From Planctomycetaceae bacterium (GTDB taxonomy: Bacteria > Planctomycetota > Planctomycetia > Pirellulales > Thermoguttaceae): DNA of 8,703 nt. The translations under genes and the position numbers were made by a program. Shown one piece after another: positions 1 to 7,445 of this stretch. The notes under the pieces were generated by a model that saw only the letters and a program-made list of their open reading frames with translations, did no database searches and had not been told where the DNA came from. Location of the stretch: assembly GCA_031267635.1 (NCBI GenBank), contig JAIRYX010000383.1:1-8703 (forward strand), written 5' to 3'. The stretch's first letter is position 1. The number at the start of each line of letters is the position of its first letter.

Positions 1-3000
1 CAATCGTCAAAATACGTGTGTTGTCCGCTGCGGTCAATGTCACGCCTGTTCCGTCAATCGTCAGCGCGGATGTGATTGTCAGTTGACCATTCAGCAATTG
101 AATATTTCTCACGTTATCCACAAACGTGATTTTATCCAAACCGGTCGTATTCCATTCGTTGGGCGTTGTTACCAACAAAATCGCTTCCCGCAAGCTCAAG
201 CCATTATCATACGGATTTTCATCAAACTGATCTTCTTCGGTTGTTACGACAATTGAAGTGGACGGCGTGTCAGGAAATTCATACGGACTTTCATACGCGC
301 CGATATCCACCGCGTTTCCGAGTATTCGTAACGTTTCGCCGGTAATATCATAAACAAGCGGATTTCCTGCCGCGTCAACGGCAAAAGCGTCATTGCCTCT
401 GTCAATCGCCTGCGAGTGTTCGGCTAAACGATAATCGCCGTTTGCCGCATCGACAAAAAGCGGTAATGACGAATCGTAAACAATATTATTTTCACTATCT
501 GCCAACCAGTCCGTGTACGACGAAAGCGTATTATGAGCAACAGCATTAATTATTGTCCAACCCGATGGTTTAATAGAACGATAATCTGTTTTATTTACCG
601 CAAGAATGGTATTATACAACTCTACTGTTGGCTCGCTCGCCGCTGCTTTACGAACATAAATTCCTTCTGCTGTGTTATTTGCAATCGTTGAATCATAGAC
701 TTTCAAGTAGGTTTCATTAGGATTGTTAGAAGAAGTCCCATAAATTCCGATCTGATTTTTGATAATAAGCGAGTTTTTTACTGTTACTCGGTAATTCTCT
801 GTTCCATAGATGCCATACGTATTATTGTTCGAGACAATCGTATTGACAATCTCGGCAGTTCCTGCGTTAATATCAATTCCAGAACCGTTATTCGAGACGA
901 CGGAATTGTCTATCGTTACGTTGCCGGATTGATTGAAAACTCCGTAAGTAGTTCCGCCTTTAATCGTTAAGCCGCTTAATGTCACAGTGGAATCACTGCC
1001 TGTAATGTTAATCACGTATGCTATCCGATTTGCGGCGTCAATCGTAACTTTTCCTTCGCCTTGTATTTCCAGCGATTTATTAAGAAGCAATCTGCCATAA
1101 CCGCTCGCGTTGGAAAGCGTAATTGTCGCTTGTCCGTTTTCGTCAAACAACGACGAAGCAAATGTGATTGTCGTTCCCAAGTCGTTCGTTCCGGCATGAG
1201 CAATCGCTTCACGAAGAGACATAACGCCGTCGTCAGCAATAATATCTTCCAACGTTGTAACAACCGTAGATGGCGTATCTGCCGTCGTCACAGTGATTGT
1301 ATTTGACTCCTTGGAGGGCTTGCCATTGTACCATGCAATCAAGCGGAAATTGTATGTTGTCGAAGCGGTCAAACCGGTGACCGTGTAAGATTCCGCGACG
1401 GGCGATATACTTTCTAATGTCACTTCAATCCAATCCGCGTCGGACGTTTTGTATTGTAACGTATAAAGCGTCACATCGGCTTGACCTGTCCATTCCAGCG
1501 CGACCGAATTTTCCGTTATGTTGGCTAAAACAAGTAACGGCGAGTCGGGAAAGTTATACGGACTTTCATACGCGCCAATATCCACCGCGTTTCCGAGGAT
1601 TCGTAACGTTTCGCCGGTAATATCATAAACAAGCGACTTTCCTGCCGCGTCAACGGCAAAAGCGTTATTGCCTCTGTCAATCGCTTGCGAGCGTTCGGCT
1701 AAATGATAATTGCCGTTTACTGCATCGACAAAAAGCGGTAATGACGAATCGTAAACAATATTATTTTCACTGCTTGCCAACCAGCCCTCGTATGACGAAA
1801 GCGTATTATGAGCAACGGCATTGATTGCCGTATAAGGGACTTCTTCGGTAGAATAATGATAATCGGTCTCATTTCCCACAAGGATGGTGTTATAGAATTC
1901 GACGATTGGCGTTAAATTTCCCGTGATTATACGAATATAAACTCCGTCTGTTATATTACTTGCAATCGTTGAATCATAGATTTTCAAGTACGTTTCATTC
2001 GTATTGACAGATTCGCCGCGAATCCCGACCGCGTTTTCGGTGATAAGTGAATTTTTCACCGTCACTCGGTAATCAGTAAATCCATAGACGCCGTAAAAAT
2101 TGTTGTTCGAGACGACCGTGTTGACAATCTCTGCAGTTCCTGATTGAACGGCAATTCCAGAATTACTGTTATCCGAGATGACGGAATTGTCTATCGTTAC
2201 GTTGCCGGATTGATTGTAAACACCGAAAGTAGTTCCACCTTTAATCGTTAAACCGCTTAATTTCACAATGGAACCGCTACCTGTAATATGAATCACGTTT
2301 GCTATCTGATTTGCTGCGTCAATCGTAACTTTGCCTTCGCCTTGTATTGCCAATGATTTATTAAGAGACAAAGTGCCATAACCGCTCGCGTTGGAAAGCG
2401 TAATGACCGCTTGTCCATTTTCGTCAAACAGCGACGCAGCAAATATAATTGTCGTTCCCAAGCCGTTTGTTCCGGCATAAGTTATCGCTTCACGGAGAGA
2501 AATGACGCCGTCGTCAGCAACAATATCTTCCAACGTTGTAACAATCGTAGATGGCGTCTCTGTATCGAGCGGCGTGTCTGCCGTGGTGACTGTGATTTCA
2601 CTCAATTCTTTGGAAGACGCCTCATTGTACCACGCAGTTAAGCGGAAATTGTATGTTGTCGAAGCGGTCAAGTTGGCGACTATGTAAGATTCCGTATTGA
2701 CCGGAATGTTTTCCGATGCCGCGTCTTCCCAATTCGTATCGTATGTTTTGTATTGCAACGTATAAAACGTTACGTCGGATTGATCTATCCATTCCAACGT
2801 GACCGAGTTTTCCGTTGTGCCGATTAATCGAATCACCAGCGAGTCGGAAAGTCCATACGGGCTTTCATACGCGCCGACGTCCACCGCGTTTCCGAGTATT
2901 CGCAATGTTTCGCCTGTAATATCATAAACAAACGGATTTCCTTCCGAGTCAACGGCAAACGTGTCATTTCCTCTGTCAATTGCCTGAGAATGTTCGGCTA

Positions 3001-5125
3001 AATGATAATCGCCGTGTTCTGAATCGACAAAAAGCGGTAATGACGGATTGTAAACAAGATTATTTTCACTGCCTGCCAACCAACCCGTGTACGATGAAAG
3101 CGTATTATGAGCTGTGGCATTAATTGCTGAAGAGTCATGATAATCTGTCCCATTTTCCGTAAGAATGGTGTTATATAAATCTATTATTGGATTTCCCGTG
3201 ACCAGTTTAGTAACATAAATTCCGTCTGTTGTGTTATTTGCAATCGTTGAATTATAGACTTTCAAGTATGTTTCATTAGAACTGAAAGAATTCCCCCTAA
3301 TCCCAATATCGTTTTCGGCAATAAGCGAATTTTTCACCGTCACTCGATAATAAACATCTCCATAGACGCCGACGTATCCGTTGTTCGAGACAACCGTGTT
3401 GACAATCTCTGCGGTTCCTGATTGAACGAAGATTCCAACAAAGGAGTTATTCGAGACGACGGAATTGTCTATCGTTACGTTGCCGGATTGATTGAAAACT
3501 CCGTAAGTAGTTCCGCCTTTAATCGTTAAGCCGCTTAATTTCACAATGGAATCGCTACCTGCAATGTCAATCACGTTTGCTATCTGATTTGCCGCGTTAA
3601 TCGTAACTTTTCCTTCGCCTTGTATTTCCAGCGATTTATTAAGAGACAAAGCGCCATAGCCGCTCGCGTTGGAAAGCGTAATTGTTGCTTGTCCGTTCTC
3701 GTCAAACAGCGACGAAGTAAATGTGATTGTCGTTCCCAAGCCGTTCGTTCCGGCATAAGCAATCGCTTCACGGAGAGAAATGACGCCATCATCAGCAACA
3801 ATATCTTTCAACGTTGTAACAATCGTAGACCGCATCTCTGGCTCGGATGGCGGATCAGACGCTCCAGGATCAGACGGCGTGTCTGGATCGGTATCATAAA
3901 CATATCCCCTGCCGGTTGTCAACGAACTTTCTACAACGCGATAATCACCATGTGCGGCGTCGACAAAAATTGACGATAATCCCGCCATTCCCGAAGTGTA
4001 TTCGCTGCTTCCTCCGGTCGCGCTGTTTGTCCATCCCGTGTACGACGAAAGCGTATTATAACCATTGAAAGTCGTTCCAGACGACGGAATAGAAACATCA
4101 GATATCCCCAATACGGTATTGATCCCATTTGCCACAAGAATGGAATCATGCAAATTTACTATACCAGAACCATAAACCAAAATTCCTATGCTCAAATTTC
4201 CTGCAATCGTTGAATCATTGATATTCAATTGACCGGGAATAGGTTGACCATTCACAGAAAATCCGCGCCCCACATTGTCGGCAATGAGCGAGTTTGTAAC
4301 CGTCACAACGGAAGTCGCCGCATATATGCCGTTATTGGCGGCGATACCTGTACTACCACTGTTTGTACCGTTGTTTGTAATGATTGAATCGGCAATATTT
4401 AAGGGAGCTTCAAAATTAAGAATTCCGTTATTGCTATTGTATGAAACCACCGAATTGTTAATAGTTGCCGTGACTGAATTTAAAGCACCCAAAGGAGTCG
4501 CATTGTGAATTCCATTTCCTTGATTGTTCAAAATGGACGAGTTGGCAATCGTTACAGTTCCTTCATTGGCAATGGTGCCGAGACGATCGTCTCCTGATGT
4601 CGCATTACCAGAAATGATACTGTTGGTAATTGTCGCTTCTGTCCCGTTGGAAATGTGAACCGCAGCACCGTCAATAGTAACGTAATACCCATTTACTATA
4701 GTGACTCCGCCCGTCCCGCCGGTAAGCGTCAAACCGTCTAATGTGACATTGGAACCGCTACCTGTAATGTTAATCACTCGTGATTTTCCGTCTGCGTCAA
4801 TTGTAACTTTTCCTTCGCCTTGTATTTCCAACGATTTATCAATCGTCAATTCGCCGCTTGTAAGCGTAATGGTCGTATGATCGCTGGTAAATACCGACGG
4901 GGCAAACGTGATCGTGTCTCCCGGTGCGGCGACAGCAATCGCTTCACGAATCGACGTAACATTGTCATGTTCATCAACAATATCACTCCACGTTGTCACA
5001 GGCACGGCAGATAACATCTGCCGATCTTCTAACGGTTCTAAATGCAGACACCGTTTGCCATAATGATTACTGTTGATATGTTTCTCTACTTTCGTAGAAC
5101 CAAAAATTTTCGAGAAAATATTCAT
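1..5125 (-). CDS. Giant modular parallel beta-helix protein with LEPR-XLL N-terminus, CSLREA-like modules and fibronectin type III domains (3' end outside window)
   Basis: Start is the ATG at 5125-5123, chosen because AAAGG lies 7 bases upstream and the LEPR-XLL-type motif LEPLEDRQML follows at residues 29-38, the expected place in planctomycete giant secreted proteins. The frame stays open for 1708 codons to the left edge. Five modules each open with a CSLREA-like motif lacking the Cys: SIREAI at 58-63, then SLREAI at 450-455, 876-881, 1303-1308 and 1644-1649. Each is followed by Asn/Thr/Ile/Val-rich rungs such as VTIDNSVVSNN, typical of right-handed parallel beta-helices. Intact choice-of-anchor-Q-type segments (LFVD...AIDRGN...GAYES) lie at about 698-755, 1131-1187 and 1556-1612. 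Fibronectin type III domains (ENSVTLEW...LTASTTYNFRL) lie at about 759-850 and 1190-1285. A Pro/Asp/Ser/Glu-rich linker spans 411-433. The only cysteine seen is Cys26. The likely role is a cell-surface or secreted adhesin-like or matrix protein, an inference from architecture; a polysaccharide-acting beta-helix enzyme is less likely because no catalytic motif was recognised. Confidence 0.93.
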   Translation of the reverse strand, partial: MNIFSKIFGSTKVEKHINSNHYGKRCLHLEPLEDRQMLSAVPVTTWSDIVDEHDNVTSIREAIAVAAPGDTITFAPSVFTSDHTTITLTSGELTIDKSLEIQGEGKVTIDADGKSRVINITGSGSNVTLDGLTLTGGTGGVTIVNGYYVTIDGAAVHISNGTEATITNSIISGNATSGDDRLGTIANEGTVTIANSSILNNQGNGIHNATPLGALNSVTATINNSVVSYNSNNGILNFEAPLNIADSIITNNGTNSGSTGIAANNGIYAATSVVTVTNSLIADNVGRGFSVNGQPIPGQLNINDSTIAGNLSIGILVYGSGIVNLHDSILVANGINTVLGISDVSIPSSGTTFNGYNTLSSYTGWTNSATGGSSEYTSGMAGLSSIFVDAAHGDYRVVESSLTTGRGYVYDTDPDTPSDPGASDPPSEPEMRSTIVTTLKDIVADDGVISLREAIAYAGTNGLGTTITFTSSLFDENGQATITLSNASGYGALSLNKSLEIQGEGKVTINAANQIANVIDIAGSDSIVKLSGLTIKGGTTYGVFNQSGNVTIDNSVVSNNSFVGIFVQSGTAEIVNTVVSNNGYVGVYGDVYYRVTVKNSLIAENDIGIRGNSFSSNETYLKVYNSTIANNTTDGIYVTKLVTGNPIIDLYNTILTENGTDYHDSSAINATAHNTLSSYTGWLAGSENNLVYNPSLPLFVDSEHGDYHLAEHSQAIDRGNDTFAVDSEGNPFVYDITGETLRILGNAVDVGAYESPYGLSDSLVIRLIGTTENSVTLEWIDQSDVTFYTLQYKTYDTNWEDAASENIPVNTESYIVANLTASTTYNFRLTAWYNEASSKELSEITVTTADTPLDTETPSTIVTTLEDIVADDGVISLREAITYAGTNGLGTTIIFAASLFDENGQAVITLSNASGYGTLSLNKSLAIQGEGKVTIDAANQIANVIHITGSGSIVKLSGLTIKGGTTFGVYNQSGNVTIDNSVISDNSNSGIAVQSGTAEIVNTVVSNNNFYGVYGFTDYRVTVKNSLITENAVGIRGESVNTNETYLKIYDSTIASNITDGVYIRIITGNLTPIVEFYNTILVGNETDYHYSTEEVPYTAINAVAHNTLSSYEGWLASSENNIVYDSSLPLFVDAVNGNYHLAERSQAIDRGNNAFAVDAAGKSLVYDITGETLRILGNAVDIGAYESPYNFPDSPLLVLANITENSVALEWTGQADVTLYTLQYKTSDADWIEVTLESISPVAESYTVTGLTASTTYNFRLIAWYNGKPSKESNTITVTTADTPSTVVTTLEDIIADDGVMSLREAIAHAGTNDLGTTITFASSLFDENGQATITLSNASGYGRLLLNKSLEIQGEGKVTIDAANRIAYVINITGSDSTVTLSGLTIKGGTTYGVFNQSGNVTIDNSVVSNNGSGIDINAGTAEIVNTIVSNNNTYGIYGTENYRVTVKNSLIIKNQIGIYGTSSNNPNETYLKVYDSTIANNTAEGIYVRKAAASEPTVELYNTILAVNKTDYRSIKPSGWTIINAVAHNTLSSYTDWLADSENNIVYDSSLPLFVDAANGDYRLAEHSQAIDRGNDAFAVDAAGNPLVYDITGETLRILGNAVDIGAYESPYEFPDTPSTSIVVTTEEDQFDENPYDNGLSLREAILLVTTPNEWNTTGLDKITFVDNVRNIQLLNGQLTITSALTIDGTGVTLTAADNTRILTI
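271..1270 (-). repeat. Internal repeat of giant gene, copy without fibronectin domain (protein module 4)
   Basis: This copy encodes the fourth CSLREA-like/beta-helix module, about residues 1286-1619, ending in the third intact anchor-Q-type segment. It aligns at DNA level with 1556-2545 and 2855-3829, with long identical blocks such as those around 1241-1260 and 2522-2540. It lacks the fibronectin type III part carried by the other two copies and passes directly into the fifth module at about 260. Confidence 0.85.
1271..2551 (-). repeat. Internal 1281-bp repeat of giant gene (protein module 3 plus fibronectin domain)
   Basis: The distance between equivalent points (1241 and 2522) is 1281 bases, exactly 427 codons. 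The copy encodes a SLREAI start, a beta-helix, an anchor-Q-type segment and, at 1275-1550, a fibronectin type III domain. By eye the best-conserved parts agree with the neighbouring copies at roughly nine bases in ten. Confidence 0.87.
2552..3829 (-). repeat. Internal 1278-bp repeat of giant gene (protein module 2 plus fibronectin domain)
   Basis: Equivalent points at 2522 and 3800 are 1278 bases apart (426 codons). The copy encodes the second module, the first intact anchor-Q-type segment and the first fibronectin type III domain (about 2580-2850). It is preceded in the protein by the Pro/Asp/Ser/Glu-rich linker encoded at about 3827-3895. The first module (3896-5005) is a more distant relative sharing the block CCTTCGCCTTGTATTTCCA near its start. 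Confidence 0.87.
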
Positions 5126-5132
5126 AGATAAG

Positions 5133-5137
5133 CCTTT
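5133..5137 (-). promoter_or_regulatory. Ribosome-binding site of the giant gene
   Basis: On the minus strand the sequence reads AAGAAAGG, then CTTATCT, then ATG. AAAGG lies 7 bases from the start codon, a good Shine-Dalgarno spacing, and supports the start at 5125. Confidence 0.7.
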
Positions 5138-5264
5138 CTTGTAAAATGTGTCTTAATATCTAAACTTTTGCAAATTTGTTTAATGCTATAAAATACGATA
5201 GTATGTTGATGTTTGTAGCAGTTATTTATCTTTTGTGTACAAAATATATTTTTATCCTGATTTC

Positions 5265-5290
5265 ATAAGCGTCTAAAAAACGACGCCTAT
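5265..5290. other. Small hairpin upstream of the giant gene
   Basis: ATAAGCGTC (5265-5273) and GACGCCTAT (5282-5290) pair at 8 of 9 positions around an A-rich 8-base loop. It sits about 140 bases before the start of the giant gene. There is no U-run on either side; it could be an operator-like dyad or chance. Confidence 0.25.
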
Positions 5291-5332
5291 GTTGTGCAAA
5301 AATATAGTATTTCCGTAGCAAATATTTTATTT

Positions 5333-5461
5333 TACTAACTCATGTTACGCATGAGCGATTAACATTCAGGAAACGTCGTAACTATTCAGTCGCTCCAACC
5401 AAATAAATCCGTACCGGACAACGGAATAGTTACGATAGCTCTTGCGTAACATGAGTTAGTA
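5333..5461. mobile_element. MITE-like element with nested inverted repeats
   Basis: The arms 5334-5356 and 5438-5460 are inverted repeats matching at 22 of 23 positions; the outer part reads CTAACTCATGTTACGC. A second pair, 5376-5387 and 5424-5435 (TCGTAACTATTC and its complement), matches perfectly over 12 bases and is nested within. The element is bounded by a TA dinucleotide on each side (5333-5334 and 5460-5461), as expected for IS630/Tc1-mariner-type insertion, although TA is itself palindromic, so this is weak support. It has no coding capacity and would need a transposase elsewhere. It could alternatively be a stable RNA hairpin or a REP-like element. Confidence 0.55.
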
Positions 5462-5533
5462 ATATTTACATGCGTCAAATACCTTATTTTCTAATCTCGT
5501 TTTAAACTTTGAAAAAGTTCAGTTAATATCTCT

Positions 5534-5561
5534 GGTTACCCGCTTTTTACGGCGGGAAACC
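5534..5561 (-). terminator. Possible terminator hairpin downstream of the thioredoxin-like gene
   Basis: GGTTACCCGC (5534-5543) and GCGGGAAACC (5552-5561) pair at 9 of 10 positions around an 8-base loop. It lies about 60 bases after the stop at 5620 in the direction of transcription. No clear U-run follows on the minus strand, so intrinsic termination is uncertain. Confidence 0.35.
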
Positions 5562-5619
5562 AAATCGTCAAATTCTCATGAGCAATCAATCAATTCCATG
5601 TTTCCAATATTGCTGAAAT

Positions 5620-6735
5620 TTATTTGAGTAGTTCTGCCAGTTTTTCCTGAAGATGTTGACCGCGCGCAACCGTGTCAATGATTTTGCCGTCTTTGTCAAT
5701 CAGCAAGATTGTCGGCACGCTTTGAATTCCGTAATACTCTCCTTGTTTTGGTAACCCCGCTTTTTCGGTTAACGCCTCCGAAACGATGCGCCATGAAATA
5801 TTTTCATCTTTCACAAATTTTTTCACGTTTTCTACGATTTTGTCCGTGTCATCGCCGCGTTCCCAAATGTAAACGGAAACAATTTCCAGCCCTTTCTCTT
5901 TGTATTTCTCATAAGCCGAAATCAAGCCGGGAATTTCCAATTTGCACGGACCGCACCATGTTGCCGTAAACTTGACGATTACGTATTTACCGCGTAAGCT
6001 ATTCCAATCGAAATCTTTGTCATCAAGAGTTTTTCCGTAAAGTTTCAGATCGCCGCCTTGCAATGTGAGAGTCAAAGATTCAATTTGTTCCAACACATCT
6101 TTTTTCACGTTTTCGGCAAGCGTGCTTTCTGAAGACTTCACATAATCAACCAATTCGCGGACAAACTTGGAGAGTTCCTCGTCATCTTTAGCAACGGTTT
6201 GGACGTATGTTTTCGCTTTTTGCAAACCGGAACGAACGACGAATTGATGAGTTACGAAAGGTTTATTGAGCCATGTTTTCAATTCGTTTTTAAATGTTCT
6301 GAAGTCATTGCTGTTTTGCAAACGAGATTGATTGATAAACTTCTGAAACTGATCGTCATAGATGACTGAACGGATATTTTCGTCCGCTTCCAGCTCTTTC
6401 GTCAATTTGTCCAAATCTTCCTGCGCTCCTTCTTCTCCCGCTTTTGCCAAAGCGGAAATCGCTTCAAGCTTGAATTGGTAGCCTTTCTTTTTTTCGTCGT
6501 CCGTTTTGGCAATTTCTAATATTTTTTCGCCTGCTTGGAGACGGATTTGCAACGGTCCAAGCGTGTAAAGCCGCGTAAAAGAATCTTGATACCACTTTTC
6601 CACAGCGGCGACAGTTTTGGCGTCGTCCAGCGAAAATGTTTGTGCTTTTGGGGCGTTTGCCTCTTGACCTGACACAGGAAGAGTTGTTAAACCAAACGCA
6701 AACAGAATCATCATGAGGGTGAAACTTCGTTTCAT
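5620..6735 (-). CDS. Secreted TlpA/ResA-like thioredoxin-fold protein
   Basis: 371 residues. The N-terminus MKRSFTLMMILFAFGLTTLP is a signal peptide with likely cleavage after VSG (about residue 23), so the protein should act in the periplasm or other extracytoplasmic space. Residues about 30-240 are charged, apparently mostly helical, and match no family I recognise. The C-terminal third (about 232-371) is a thioredoxin fold of the TlpA/ResA/redoxin type: FTATWCGPC with active-site Cys261 and Cys264, a strand around LEIVSVYIWE, and the cis-proline segment SVPTILLID with Pro341. These are the only two cysteines, so the pair is the obvious redox centre. Known relatives reduce or exchange disulfides in envelope proteins, for example in cytochrome c maturation. 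The substrate here is unknown, and the large N-terminal region suggests a specific partner. The upstream AG-rich GAAAAGAAC is a weak ribosome-binding site. The lipoprotein gene is 215 bases upstream and the giant gene begins 494 bases downstream. Confidence 0.93.
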   Translation of the reverse strand: MKRSFTLMMILFAFGLTTLPVSGQEANAPKAQTFSLDDAKTVAAVEKWYQDSFTRLYTLGPLQIRLQAGEKILEIAKTDDEKKKGYQFKLEAISALAKAGEEGAQEDLDKLTKELEADENIRSVIYDDQFQKFINQSRLQNSNDFRTFKNELKTWLNKPFVTHQFVVRSGLQKAKTYVQTVAKDDEELSKFVRELVDYVKSSESTLAENVKKDVLEQIESLTLTLQGGDLKLYGKTLDDKDFDWNSLRGKYVIVKFTATWCGPCKLEIPGLISAYEKYKEKGLEIVSVYIWERGDDTDKIVENVKKFVKDENISWRIVSEALTEKAGLPKQGEYYGIQSVPTILLIDKDGKIIDTVARGQHLQEKLAELLK

Positions 6736-6904
6736 TTTTTGTTCTTTTCTTTCAAAAAAGTGAGGTTAAGGAAAAAACGCTTGTGTGGCATTGTAAATGA
6801 CCTCTCCATCTTTAGATGGAAAACCACAAGAATTTCTATCTGAATTGTTTTACCGAAAATTTTTATCCTTTGGCTAAAGCCGTGAGGAATGTGTTACTAT
6901 TTTT

Positions 6905-6946
6905 TCCGTCATCAATGACAGGCAATTCAAAATGTTGATGAACGGA
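6905..6946. other. Hairpin just after the lipoprotein gene
   Basis: TCCGTCATCAA (6905-6915) pairs with TTGATGAACGGA (6935-6946) with one bulged base. It starts 4 bases after the lipoprotein stop. The U-rich tail lies on the plus-strand side, the wrong side for a terminator of the minus-strand gene, so it may instead protect the 3' end of the lipoprotein message. Two shorter palindromes follow in the same gap at 6872-6881 (GGCTAAAGCC) and 6805-6820 (TCCATCTTTAGATGGA). Confidence 0.35.
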
Positions 6947-6950
6947 TTTT

Positions 6951-7355
6951 CTATTTTTCTTTGCCCGTTTTGTGACGTTCCACGACGATAGAAATATCTG
7001 TTGTTTTTTTCTGAATGTCGAATTGCAGATTCGATGTGTCGGAACTACTAAACTTTTTGTCAATTTGCGGTGCATATTTATTGTCTCTTATCATCTTATG
7101 AGTCTCTGCAATATAGACGCGATAATTGCCGCGGGGAATCCCGTTGCCATCTTTGAGACGCCCCATTGAAAAATTGCCGTCCTTGCCGATACGTCCGACG
7201 AATGAATTCTTATCGTTTTCAAACACGACTTTACCGAATTCCAGCGGCTGCCCGTCGGAAAACTCTACTTTTCCTTTCACAGTAATTGCATTACTGCAAC
7301 CCGCGAGAAAAATGCTTAATAATAAAAGCGGGAGATAATAAGTTTTGATTTTCAT
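6951..7355 (-). CDS. Small lipoprotein with carboxypeptidase-regulatory/transthyretin-like fold
   Basis: 134 residues from the ATG at 7355. The product begins MKIKTYYLPLLLLSIFLAGC, a classical lipoprotein signal with lipobox LAGC and lipidated Cys20. A start 18 bases further upstream (adding MSKDYQ) is possible, but it puts extra charged residues before the signal and has no better ribosome-binding site. The mature part follows a pattern common in short planctomycete lipoproteins: VKGKVEFSDGQPL, then GKVVF, a turn with GKDGNFS, then GIPRGNYRVYI and a C-terminal beta stretch (LQFDIQKK). This resembles a single carboxypeptidase-regulatory-like (Ig/transthyretin-like) beta-sandwich. Such genes are often found just downstream of DUF1559 genes in planctomycetes, as here (90-base gap). 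The function of the family is unknown; an envelope-anchored accessory to the DUF1559 protein is an inference. Only weak A/G-rich sequence precedes the start. Confidence 0.85.
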   Translation of the reverse strand: MKIKTYYLPLLLLSIFLAGCSNAITVKGKVEFSDGQPLEFGKVVFENDKNSFVGRIGKDGNFSMGRLKDGNGIPRGNYRVYIAETHKMIRDNKYAPQIDKKFSSSDTSNLQFDIQKKTTDISIVVERHKTGKEK

Positions 7356-7445
7356 TTGGTAATCTTTTGACATGTTATCAAAGTAAGATATTCTTTCAAT
7401 TGTTGCTGTTTTTATAGACTCGTTTACCTTTTGGAACGTCCTTTT

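Larger units (their letters stand above)
5126..5619. other. Intergenic region between the thioredoxin-like gene and the giant gene
   Basis: 494 bases with no credible gene. It is strongly AT-rich and holds the ribosome-binding site of the giant gene, a small hairpin at 5265-5290, the inverted-repeat element at 5333-5461 and a hairpin at 5534-5561. It should contain the promoter of the giant gene, but no convincing -35/-10 pair was seen. Confidence 0.75.

Noticed and set aside
271..3829. Repeats as insertion sequences
   Set aside because: The repeats are in frame, encode protein modules, have no terminal inverted repeats and no transposase.
3620..3973. Plus-strand open frames beginning MYFQRF (also at 1061 and 4820)
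   Set aside because: They lie opposite the giant gene and recur only because the modules are repeated at DNA level; their products are Arg/Cys-rich antisense translations with no family features.
3580..4149. Minus-strand open frames inside the giant gene (3580-3801 and 3931-4149)
   Set aside because: They are out-of-frame readings of the same strand; the main frame is continuous across them with clear beta-helix sequence.
5150..5240. Sigma-70 type promoter of the giant gene
   Set aside because: Several AT-rich -10-like hexamers exist, but none has a credible -35 at proper spacing; not called.
5709..5969. Plus-strand 86-codon frame opposite the thioredoxin domain
   Set aside because: It is antisense to the CGPC region of the thioredoxin-like gene; no independent support.
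6863..7075. Minus-strand 70-codon frame overlapping the end of the lipoprotein gene
   Set aside because: It overlaps the lipoprotein gene in another frame and reads into the palindromic gap; composition and end look non-coding.
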